Shown in pieces: positions 51,264 to 59,004 of a stretch of DNA of 64,000 nt. Positions within the stretch are counted from its first letter, which is position 1, and each line of letters starts with the position of its first letter. Origin of the DNA: an uncultured Eggerthellaceae bacterium. GTDB lineage: Bacteria; Actinomycetota; Coriobacteriia; Coriobacteriales; Eggerthellaceae. The DNA lies in NCBI GenBank assembly GCA_947626195.1, contig CANQRF010000008.1:1-64000 (forward strand), read 5' to 3'. Made by a program: the position numbers and the translations under genes. The notes beneath the pieces were generated by a model. It did no database searches. It was given only the letters and a program-made list of their open reading frames with translations, and was not told where the DNA came from.

Positions 51264-51329
51264 AACTTAAAAAGAAAATAGCTATAATAGGTTCCAACCG
51301 TGCCCCCCGCATAACGATTGGATTGTCCA

Positions 51330-52811
51330 GTGCCTGCCGATCGCGACAACTCGCCTTACCGCGACAATTCAGCATATCGACGCGATGCTTCGCTTCGCCG
51401 CGAAGTGATAGACGGTCGCGGCAGCATCGATTCCCGAACCTTCGATGAAACGCGTGAGATACGCCCGCTTGCTCGCGATGATCGCGATCGTTCCGATGTG
51501 AAGATCGATGCGGTTCCCGAAGCCACGCGGTGGCATTCCCAAGCGGGGCAGGGGTTCACCGACTATCGGGGAACGCGCCCAGTCGCTCATCAACCGCAGG
51601 GACACGGCCGCAAAAGGCAGGGCTACGGCTCGCAGAGCCACGGTCCACGGGGCTACGGTTCACGGTCGCCCGTGCGGCAAAGCCGTCCGTGGGGCCTCAT
51701 CATCGCCATCCTCGTCGTTATCCTCGTGATTGCGCTGATCGTCGGCTTCTTCGTCACACAGTCGGGCAATGCACAGGAGGGTTCGGGAGAAAGCGGCTCC
51801 GCATCGCTCACCTTCACCGACGCCGCCTCCGATAGCGCGGAGGGCGGGGAAGGCGGAGCAGCCACCGCTCCCGCCGGGCCGGTGACACTCACCGTCACCT
51901 TCGCCGGTGACTGCACGCTCGGCACCGACGAGGCCTTCGATTACAGCACGAGCCTGAACGCCATGTACGAAAACCAGGGCGATCCAGCCTATTTCCTTGC
52001 GAATGTCGCCGGCATCTTCGGCTCGGACGACCTCACTATCGTGAACATGGAGGGAACGCTTACGACCTCCACAGCGCGCGCCGATAAGACCTTCGCCTTC
52101 AAAGGCCCTGCCGATTTCGCGAGCATCCTCACAGCGGGCGACGTGGAGGCGGCCTCCCTCGCGAACAATCACTCTTCCGACTACGGCGAGCAGAGCCTCA
52201 CCGACACGATCAGCGCGCTCGACGCTGCGGGGATCGTCAATTTCGGATACGATCGCATCGCCTACATGGATGTGAAGGGCGTGAAGGTCGCCCTGATCGG
52301 AACCTATGAGCTTGCCGAGGGTGAGGGCATCAGGGATTCGATGGTGAGCAACATCCAAACAGCGCGCAACGAGGGCGCTCAGCTCGTCTTGGTGTATGTG
52401 CACTGGGGGATCGAGCGCGAATACGTTCCGAATGAGACGCAGATGTATTTGGCCCATGAGGCGGTTGATGCAGGCGCCGATCTGGTCATCGGATCGCATC
52501 CTCATGTCATTCAGGGGTATGAGGTGTATAACGGGCGCTATATCGTCTATAGCCTCGGCAATTTCTGCTTCGGGGGCAATTCGAACCCCTCCGATAAGGA
52601 TTGCCTCATCTTCCAGCAAACGTTCACGGTGGAGGGAAACGACGTCGCGAAAAATGACGACGTTAACTTCATCGCTTGTTCGATTTCGTCAACGCCGTCA
52701 TACAACAATTACCAGCCAACGCCTGCCGAAGGTGATGAGCAGGCGCGAATCCTCGCGAAGTTCCAAGAAAGCAGCGATGCCATCGCCTCGATGGCGCAGA
52801 ACTTCGGCTAA
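51330..52811 (+). CDS. CapA-family protein with a long charged N-terminal tail
   Basis: A 493-residue membrane-anchored metallophosphatase-like protein. The first ~118 residues are Arg/Asp/Gly-rich and disordered, then comes a transmembrane helix (GLIIAILVVILVIALIVGFF), a Ser/Glu/Gly linker and the CapA domain: FAGDCTLG, NMEGTLT, SLANNHSSDYGE, VHWGIEREY, IGSHPHVIQGYE and YSLGNFCFGG. CapA proteins take part in polyglutamate or cell-wall polymer handling. The start is uncertain: GTG at 51330 or TTG at 51318, neither with a good ribosome site. A TATAAT lies at 51283-51288. Confidence 0.85.
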   Translation: MPADRDNSPYRDNSAYRRDASLRREVIDGRGSIDSRTFDETREIRPLARDDRDRSDVKIDAVPEATRWHSQAGQGFTDYRGTRPVAHQPQGHGRKRQGYGSQSHGPRGYGSRSPVRQSRPWGLIIAILVVILVIALIVGFFVTQSGNAQEGSGESGSASLTFTDAASDSAEGGEGGAATAPAGPVTLTVTFAGDCTLGTDEAFDYSTSLNAMYENQGDPAYFLANVAGIFGSDDLTIVNMEGTLTTSTARADKTFAFKGPADFASILTAGDVEAASLANNHSSDYGEQSLTDTISALDAAGIVNFGYDRIAYMDVKGVKVALIGTYELAEGEGIRDSMVSNIQTARNEGAQLVLVYVHWGIEREYVPNETQMYLAHEAVDAGADLVIGSHPHVIQGYEVYNGRYIVYSLGNFCFGGNSNPSDKDCLIFQQTFTVEGNDVAKNDDVNFIACSISSTPSYNNYQPTPAEGDEQARILAKFQESSDAIASMAQNFG

Positions 52812-52886
52812 TCAAAGCACACGTGACAATGCAAAGCGCCACATGGTGAGGCGTGCGCTATCACGCAGGGCCTTGCAATGCCCTGG

Positions 52887-52944
52887 CACGCGTTCATGCG
52901 CTAGCACGCGTTCGCACGCGCTAGCGCATGTTCGTGCACGTTAG
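52887..52944. repeat. Three tandem ~20-base units after a stop codon
   Basis: Imperfect units at 52887-52904, 52905-52924 and 52925-52944, each ending CTAG or TTAG with a C/G-CACGCGTTC core. The last contains the stop of the minus-strand gene. The pattern recalls the stop-spanning repeats at 43469. Confidence 0.7.
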
Positions 52945-53237
52945 AAGGGCATGTTCACACCTTTCACGGTGATGCCTACGATCGGCACGTAGTTGAGGCG
53001 CACGACCTCGCCAAGGTTGTCTGCTGGAACCGCAAGATACACGGAATATCCGTCGATCTCGTGCTTCTTCGCCTTGTGCTCGTCCATCGCCTCGGCTTCC
53101 TCGGCGGTCAGGAAGCGCGCCTCAACCGAGCTGATGGGAACATCCTCGGTGGCAGCATCGTAGTAGTCCACCAGGATCGCGTGTTCATCGTGGTCTTTCA
53201 TGTAAGCTTCCAGCTCTTCAGTCAATACAAGCTCCAT
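52941..53237 (-). CDS. Small acidic hypothetical protein
   Basis: A 98-residue soluble protein with an acidic start (LVLTEELEAYMKDHDEHAIL) and a C-terminal half with strand-like segments (GYSVYLAVPADNLGEVVRLN, YVPIVGITVKG). No family was recognised. AGGAGGCTT lies 8 bases before the ATG, so it is probably translated. It stands alone, 131 bases before the aminopeptidase gene on the same strand. Confidence 0.65.
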   Translation of the reverse strand: MELVLTEELEAYMKDHDEHAILVDYYDAATEDVPISSVEARFLTAEEAEAMDEHKAKKHEIDGYSVYLAVPADNLGEVVRLNYVPIVGITVKGVNMPF

Positions 53238-53368
53238 GATAAGCCTCCTCTCGTTGCCTTCTTTGAACGCTCGGCCCCGCTTCCCATTGGGTCTCCGTTT
53301 TTCGTCGGATGGTGCATCGCCGCACCAGAAGCGATCGGACAGCGGAGCCGATACGACCTCTCACTTCG

Positions 53369-54244
53369 CTATTCGTGCTGGCACATGAAGTTGTTGACGA
53401 TCTCGTTGTATTCGTCGGCGAACTCCACGTGGCACAGATGCGTGCCGCCTTCGAACATGACCCACTTCGCGCCGGGGATGTTGTCGGTCACCTGTTTGGC
53501 GATGAGCGGCGTCGCCTCGTCCAGCTGCCCAGACGTGACAAGTGTGGGGATGGTGATCTTATGAAGGTCGGCGGTAATGTCCCAATCCTTCAGCTTGCCG
53601 GTGACGACGAATTCGCTCGCGCCCTGCATGACCATGTAGATCTCGCCCATGTTGTCGAAGCTCGCCGTGACGAAATCCGGATAGGGATCGAGCTTGCATA
53701 CATGGCGACGGTAGTATTCGTCCGATGCCGCAACGACCTCGGGGCGCTCGTAGTCGCCATCGACGTCGGCCCGCTTCAATGCCTCCTGCATATCTTCGGG
53801 AAGATACGAACGCAGGCGGTTTGCCTCCTTCACCCACAGCGGAATCGATGCGGGTGAGCTGGCGACGACCATCGAGGCGATGCCGGCGGGCAGATGCGTT
53901 GCGTACTGCATGGCGAGCATGCCGCCCCATGATTGCCCGAGCAGATGGATGTGATCAAGGTGAAGGGCGCGACGCACTTCGACGAGCTCCTCTTCGAGGT
54001 ATTCCGCGCTCCAAACGTCCGGACGAGGAGGCGTGGCGGATTTTCCGCAACCCGTTTGGTCGTAATAGATAACCTGGCGGCCGTACTTCTCGGCGATGCC
54101 GTCAAGCGATTCAAGGTAGTTGTGCAAGCCACCTGGTCCACCATGCAGGGCGAGAAGCGGCAGACGCCCCGGTTCGTTTTCACCGACGATGCGGTAATAG
54201 GTTTGGTAGCCGTCAAAGGGGATGTAGCCTTCCTTGATTTCCAT
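53369..54244 (-). CDS. Proline iminopeptidase-type alpha/beta hydrolase
   Basis: A 291-residue S33-family peptidase. The oxyanion motif LHGGPGG, the nucleophile elbow LLGQSWGGMLA, SGQLDEATPL with the catalytic Asp, and EGGTHLCHVEF with the catalytic His are all present. Enzymes of this type release N-terminal proline or other residues from short peptides in the cytoplasm. An AAGGAGTATCG leader precedes the ATG. An amino-acid permease is encoded divergently 340 bases away, which would fit peptide use. Confidence 0.9.
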   Translation of the reverse strand: MEIKEGYIPFDGYQTYYRIVGENEPGRLPLLALHGGPGGLHNYLESLDGIAEKYGRQVIYYDQTGCGKSATPPRPDVWSAEYLEEELVEVRRALHLDHIHLLGQSWGGMLAMQYATHLPAGIASMVVASSPASIPLWVKEANRLRSYLPEDMQEALKRADVDGDYERPEVVAASDEYYRRHVCKLDPYPDFVTASFDNMGEIYMVMQGASEFVVTGKLKDWDITADLHKITIPTLVTSGQLDEATPLIAKQVTDNIPGAKWVMFEGGTHLCHVEFADEYNEIVNNFMCQHE

Positions 54245-54584
54245 TCGATACTCCTTCTTCCGAACGATTGGGTTACCCTAAGTGCACTATAGGCTTTACC
54301 GCGAGGGCGCAGCCGAGAAAAACGCCACTGTTACCATTTCGGGCATTTCCAGCTATCGTAAAAATCAAGGGAAGAATTATGCGAATGGTCGATGGTTTCA
54401 TGGAAGAAACCGTTATCATTACGTTTCTGTATGTGCGGTTTTCGTTCGATGAAATGTGCGCTGAAATCCACCGGCCCGCCATCTTAGCTGGATTTGGGCG
54501 CACCCTTCATGGCACGATGGCGGAAAAGGGAGGTTCTGCGTTCAACTCCGCACCTTGGTCCTTTGACGAGGAAAGGAAGTTTCT
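54245..54584. other. Divergent intergenic region
   Basis: 340 bases between the aminopeptidase and permease starts. No convincing gene or palindrome was seen. It must hold both promoters. Confidence 0.5.
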
Positions 54585-56066
54585 ATGGCGGAAACGGATA
54601 AGAACTATTCGACCGAACTCCGGCATGGCGTCATCACCACCGTGCCGCTGGCGTTCATGGTCATCGCCGCCGCCGCGCCCCTGGGCGCGACCGCAGGCAA
54701 CACACCGCTCATCTATGCGCTCGGCAACGGAATTGCCGCGCCGTTCGACTTCGTGCTGGTGGGCATCCTGCTCATCCTGTTTGCGGTCGGCTTCACCGCG
54801 ATGAGCACGCATGTCACCAATGCCGGTGCGTTCTACACCTACATCTCGATGGGCATCGGAAAAAGGCTCGGCGGCGCTGCGGGCTATGTCGCCGTGTTTG
54901 CTTACAACCTGCTCACCGTGTATTGCTCCTGCGTCGGCGGCTTCTATCTTTCCGACATCCTCAATACGGAGTTCGGTTTGGTGATCCCCTGGTGGATCTC
55001 CACGCTGGTGCTGACGATCATCATCTTCATGCTGGGCTATTTCGGCATCGAGGGCGGCGTGAAGTTCCTGATGGTCTGCCTCGTGTGCGAGGTTGCGATC
55101 CTCGCGGCGACCGATATCGCGGTCATCGTCAACCATGGCATCCAGTCGTTCACGCTTGAGTGCTTCTCCATGGAGGCCTTCTTGAGCGGCGCTCCCGGCC
55201 TGGGCATCGCCTTCGCCTTCCTGTGCTTCATCGGCTTTGAGGCAACCGCCATCTTCGGCGAAGAGGCGAAGGAGCCTCGCAAGACCGTTCCGCGGGCAAC
55301 CTACTTCGCCGTTGTCTTCGTCGGCGTCGTCTACTCCTTCTCCGCCTGGGCGGCCGTCGCCTCCCTTGGTCCTGAGCAGACGCTGGCCATGGCAAACTCC
55401 GACGAGATCAGCATCATCTTCCACACCGTCGTCGTGAGCAACCTCGGTGACTGGGCGGGCCATGTGTTCAACCTCTTCTTCATTCTGAGCGCCGTTGCCA
55501 GCTGGCTGGCAGCCCACAATATGTCGAGCCGTTATCTGTATGCCTTTGCGCGCGGGGGCATGCTGCCCAAGGCGCTGAGCCGCACCCATGCGCGCTTTAA
55601 GTCCCCCTATGTGGCAGAGATCGTGCAGGTGACGTTCTCCCTGGCCATCGTGTTTATCGCCTTTGCCTTTGGCTTCGACCCCTACACCCAGACCGGTGCT
55701 TTCTGCTCCGCGGTTGCAATCGTCGGCATCATGGTGCTCGAGCTTCTGGTGTGCGTGGCGGTTATCGGCTACTTCCGCGCCCACAACAACGAGCCTGGCT
55801 ACCATCACAATGTGTTTGCCACGACCATTGCCCCGATCATCGCGTTGGTCGGCCTGGCATGGTTGACCTACATGGTCATCAGCAACTTCGGTCTGATGAC
55901 CGGTATCGAAAACGATGCGCTGAACATGTTCATCGCCTGCATCATGATCATCATTGGCATCATCGGATTCATCGTGTCTGCCTACAAGCAGAGCAAGGGA
56001 ACCTTGATCGACGTGACGTCGATCGATCTGGAGGAAGATATCTCCGATGTTGGAAATATCGCGTAG
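54585..56066 (+). CDS. APC-family amino-acid permease
   Basis: A 493-residue transporter with about twelve hydrophobic segments. The first helix region (VPLAFMVIAAAAPLGATAG) carries the broken-helix glycines of the APC fold, and GFEATAIFGEEAKEPRKTVP is the conserved helix-6 loop motif. GAGGAAAGGAAG precedes the ATG. It is followed by a strong terminator, so it is monocistronic. The substrate is not predictable beyond amino acids or amines. Confidence 0.92.
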   Translation: MAETDKNYSTELRHGVITTVPLAFMVIAAAAPLGATAGNTPLIYALGNGIAAPFDFVLVGILLILFAVGFTAMSTHVTNAGAFYTYISMGIGKRLGGAAGYVAVFAYNLLTVYCSCVGGFYLSDILNTEFGLVIPWWISTLVLTIIIFMLGYFGIEGGVKFLMVCLVCEVAILAATDIAVIVNHGIQSFTLECFSMEAFLSGAPGLGIAFAFLCFIGFEATAIFGEEAKEPRKTVPRATYFAVVFVGVVYSFSAWAAVASLGPEQTLAMANSDEISIIFHTVVVSNLGDWAGHVFNLFFILSAVASWLAAHNMSSRYLYAFARGGMLPKALSRTHARFKSPYVAEIVQVTFSLAIVFIAFAFGFDPYTQTGAFCSAVAIVGIMVLELLVCVAVIGYFRAHNNEPGYHHNVFATTIAPIIALVGLAWLTYMVISNFGLMTGIENDALNMFIACIMIIIGIIGFIVSAYKQSKGTLIDVTSIDLEEDISDVGNIA

Positions 56067-56102
56067 CTGCGAATGCTCGCGATAGGAAACGAGTAAAATC
56101 GA

Positions 56103-56128
56103 AAAGCCCGGCGAAAGTCGGGCTTTTT
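56103..56128 (+). terminator. Rho-independent terminator after the permease
   Basis: AAAGCCCG and CGGGCTTT form an 8-base stem around a short loop and are followed by TTTTT. It lies 36 bases after the permease stop. Confidence 0.92.
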
Positions 56129-56251
56129 GCAGGATTGCAAAACGGGATCGGGATTGGCGGCTCGGATGGTATTATCGCGAAGGATCGCGAGGGCCGACAA
56201 TACAGAAAGAGCGGAAAGAACGGGAAAGGGCCCGAGATACGGAGGGAAGAA

Positions 56252-57298
56252 ATGAGAACTGTTACCTTAGGCAAAACCGGTATCACGACGCCTCAGAACG
56301 CGTTCGGCGCCCTGCCGGTCCAGCGGGTGGATTTCGCAACGTCCGACAAGCTTTTGCGCCGCGCTTTCGAGGGAGGCATGACCTTCTTCGACACGGCGCG
56401 CGCTTACACCGATAGCGAGGAAAAGCTCGCCTCAGCGTTTCGTGGGATGCGGGATGAGGTGACGATCTCCACGAAGACGATGGCGAAGACGCCCGAGGAT
56501 TTCTGGGATCAGCTGGAGACCTCGCTTCGCATGCTGCAGACCGATCACATCGATCTCTACCAGTTCCATTGCATCAACGAGGTATGGCGTCCCGGCGATG
56601 GGTCGGGTATGTACGAATGCATGCTTGAGGCGCGCGAGCAGGGAAAGATCCTCCATTTCGGGGTGACCGCGCACAAGATCCAGGTTGCCTTCGATGCGGT
56701 GGAATCCGATCTGTATGAGACGATGCAATTCCCCTTGAGCTACCTTTCGGGGCAGCGCGAGGAAGAGCTCGTGCACGCCTGTGAAGCGCACAATATGGGC
56801 TTTATCGCCATGAAAGGTGTGGCGGGAGGTCTTATCACGAACGCCCGCGCTGCCATGGCATATATGGCGCAGTTCCCCGGCGTGGTTCCCATCTGGGGCG
56901 TTCAGCGTGAGGAAGAGCTGGAGGAATGGCTCTCGTTCATGGATGAGACGCCGGCGTTGGATACAGAAACGGCGGCTTTCATCGCGAAGGAGCGCGAGGA
57001 ACTCCAAGGCGAGTTCTGCCGCGGCTGCGGCTACTGCATGCCCTGCCCGCAGGGAATTCAGATCAACCAATGCGCCCGTATGGCGCTTTTGGCCCGCCGT
57101 GCACCGAAGGAGCTTTGGTGGGGCGAAGGTGTGAAGGCGGAGATGGACAAGATCCCAACGTGCATCGAGTGCGGCGTCTGCGCGTCGCGCTGCCCCTATT
57201 CGTTGGACGTGCCGAACTTGCTGAAGCGGAATTACGCCGATTACCAGCGCATTCTCGCCGCCGACGGCAACGTCGCGGAAGTGGCGATGAGGCCGTAG
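56252..57298 (+). CDS. Aldo/keto reductase with a C-terminal ferredoxin domain
   Basis: A 348-residue fusion. The N-terminal TIM barrel has FFDTARAYTDSEEKL (catalytic D and Y), ISTKTM (K) and LYQFHCI (H). The C-terminal ~75 residues hold two cysteine clusters, CRGCGYCMPCPQG and CIECGVCASRCPYS, for two [4Fe-4S] centres. The class is widespread in anaerobes and links aldehyde or quinone-like reduction to ferredoxin-type electron transfer. The ATG at 56252 has a GGAGGGAAG site; the sequence before it is unrelated. Confidence 0.92.
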   Translation: MRTVTLGKTGITTPQNAFGALPVQRVDFATSDKLLRRAFEGGMTFFDTARAYTDSEEKLASAFRGMRDEVTISTKTMAKTPEDFWDQLETSLRMLQTDHIDLYQFHCINEVWRPGDGSGMYECMLEAREQGKILHFGVTAHKIQVAFDAVESDLYETMQFPLSYLSGQREEELVHACEAHNMGFIAMKGVAGGLITNARAAMAYMAQFPGVVPIWGVQREEELEEWLSFMDETPALDTETAAFIAKEREELQGEFCRGCGYCMPCPQGIQINQCARMALLARRAPKELWWGEGVKAEMDKIPTCIECGVCASRCPYSLDVPNLLKRNYADYQRILAADGNVAEVAMRP

Positions 57299-57335
57299 CA
57301 CGCGCGAGGCCCGCGAACCGAGGGGGGACCGAGAG

Positions 57336-57425
57336 GAACCGAGATCGGGCAGCGGGCAGCAGGTAATAGGCAGAGGCAGCAGATAGTAGGAAATAGGCAG
57401 TAGGTAGCGGGATAGCAGAAGAAGC
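57336..57425. repeat. Purine-rich GCAG/TAGG degenerate repeats
   Basis: A run of short imperfect repeats (AGGCAG, AGCAG, AATAGG) just upstream of the dehydratase-like operon. No gene is supported. It may be slippage-prone or act as a leader. Confidence 0.55.
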
Positions 57426-57480
57426 AGGGCGTTATGTGTGGGGAAATAGCAGGAAAGTTGGAGGGGGAAAGCGTTTTTAA

Positions 57481-59004
57481 ATGAGTGCAGTTGTTGATGC
57501 CGTCGGCCGTGCGGTCACCTCTCAGGTGCCCAAGTCGCCAGCGAGGGCGCGCGGCCTGCTTGAGGCGGCATATACCTGGGTGAACGTTTCAGGGAAGGTG
57601 AAGCGGGCGCAGACGATGGAAGCCGCGATCGACCATTTCAACGGTTCGATCGCCTCCACGATCGTGCATGGTATCCGCCATCCCGAAGAGGCGGTGCTCG
57701 TCAATATCTTCCTTCCCTGCGAGCTTATCTACGCGCTCGGGCTGACGCCGATGTTTCCCGAGGGCATCGCGGTGTACGTTGCCTGCACCTCGTGCAGCGC
57801 GGTGTTTGCCGAGCTTGCCGAGGCGCGCGGCGTTCCCGAAACGTTCTGCTCGTATCACAAGACGATGATTGGGATGGTGGAAAGCGGCGTTTTGCCGAAG
57901 CCCCTCCTTGTGGCGAATACGACGCTCGCCTGCGATGCGAACCAGGTGTCGTTTCGGCGTGTGGCGGACTTCACCGGGGCACCCCATCTCGTGATCGATG
58001 TGCCGCACGATCCCGATGAGGACGCGGTCGCCTATGTTGCCGACCAGCTGCACAGGCTTGCCCACACGCTGGAGGAGCTTTCCCATCGTAAGCTGGATGA
58101 GGAGCGCCTGCGCGAGGTGATGGCGATCTCGCGTCGGACGCGTGCCTACCTGCGCGCCTACATCAACGGACGCGGCGGTGCGACGCTTCCCACGACGTGC
58201 ACCGGGGAGCTCTGCAATTTCATCGCCACGCATTGCCTCCTTGGCCATCCGGCAAGCGAACGTTACACCCGCACGCTTTTGGGTATCGAGACGGCGCAGC
58301 TGAAAGAGCGTGTGCGGGAGAGCGCTGCGACAAAGGGGCGTGCTTTCCGCAAGCGTGCTTTCCGCGAGCACGCACCCCAAGAACATGCACCCCAGGAACG
58401 CACATCTCAGGAACGCGCGCCCCAGGAACGCGCACCGCGGATTTTCTGGATACACACCCTGCCGAACTGGCAGCATGCGATGACGGGAATTTTCGATCGC
58501 GCGCAAGCGTGCGAGCTTGTGGGAACCGACGTGTGCCTGGGCAGCCTCTATGGCGCGGCAGCCGATTCGCGTCTCGGCGCTTCCTTTGGGCAGACGTCGG
58601 AAGATTTCTCTGCTGCGCGTCTGGGTGCAGAACGCATCGACGATCCGACCGACGTTGCGGGCTTCATGGGTCGCATGTTCTTGGAAGATGCGGATGCCGA
58701 CCCCTATGATCTTATGGCGCGCCGCATCGTCTATAACCTCGCCAACGGCAACGGGAGGCGGCGCATCTATGCCTCGCGCGAGGCGGCGCTCCATGCGAAG
58801 GCGGATGGCGTCGTGGTGTTTTGCCACTGGGGCTGCAAGCAGACGCTCGGCCTATCAGCGCTGGCGAAAGAGGTCTTCGAAGAAGCTGGCCTTCCCACGC
58901 TCGTTCTCGATGGTGACGGCTGCGATGGCAGGAGCGTCTCCGACGGCCAGATGGTGACGCGTGTGAACGCCTTCCTTGAACAGCTACGAGGGCGGATCTC
59001 ATGA
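57481..59004 (+). CDS. Large 2-hydroxyacyl-CoA dehydratase-family protein
   Basis: A 507-residue HGD-D family protein, longer than usual (about 380-430). The first half has VACTSCSAVFAEL, LVANTTLACDANQVSF and TTCTGELCNFIA; the second half has IFWIHTLPNWQ, VFCHWGCKQTLG and LDGDGCDGRS, where cluster cysteines are expected. Between them, residues about 287-320 form a run of five-residue repeats (E-H/R-A-P-Q) encoded by 15-base tandem units. The next gene overlaps by 4 bases and carries its own activator domain, so the pair is a self-contained ATP-driven reductase or dehydratase system. Confidence 0.85.
   Translation: MSAVVDAVGRAVTSQVPKSPARARGLLEAAYTWVNVSGKVKRAQTMEAAIDHFNGSIASTIVHGIRHPEEAVLVNIFLPCELIYALGLTPMFPEGIAVYVACTSCSAVFAELAEARGVPETFCSYHKTMIGMVESGVLPKPLLVANTTLACDANQVSFRRVADFTGAPHLVIDVPHDPDEDAVAYVADQLHRLAHTLEELSHRKLDEERLREVMAISRRTRAYLRAYINGRGGATLPTTCTGELCNFIATHCLLGHPASERYTRTLLGIETAQLKERVRESAATKGRAFRKRAFREHAPQEHAPQERTSQERAPQERAPRIFWIHTLPNWQHAMTGIFDRAQACELVGTDVCLGSLYGAAADSRLGASFGQTSEDFSAARLGAERIDDPTDVAGFMGRMFLEDADADPYDLMARRIVYNLANGNGRRRIYASREAALHAKADGVVVFCHWGCKQTLGLSALAKEVFEEAGLPTLVLDGDGCDGRSVSDGQMVTRVNAFLEQLRGRIS
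58339..58440 (+). repeat. 15-base tandem repeats inside the dehydratase gene
   Basis: Two CGTGCTTTCCGC(A/G)AG units (58339-58368) run into five GA(G/A)C(A/G)..C(A/C)CC(A/G)-type units at 58366-58440. All are multiples of 15 bases, so copy-number change would keep the frame. Confidence 0.9.

Noticed and set aside
52560-52600. tRNA-like TTCGAAC sequence
   Set aside because: It lies inside the CapA gene and no cloverleaf can be drawn around it.
54507-55808. Long minus-strand reading frame (433 codons) opposite the amino-acid permease
   Set aside because: Highly charged Asp/Glu/Arg/His composition without domains; a shadow of the hydrophobic transporter gene.
57589-58827. Long minus-strand reading frame opposite the dehydratase-like gene
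   Set aside because: Shadow frame; the plus-strand product has clear family cysteines and is coupled to the next gene.
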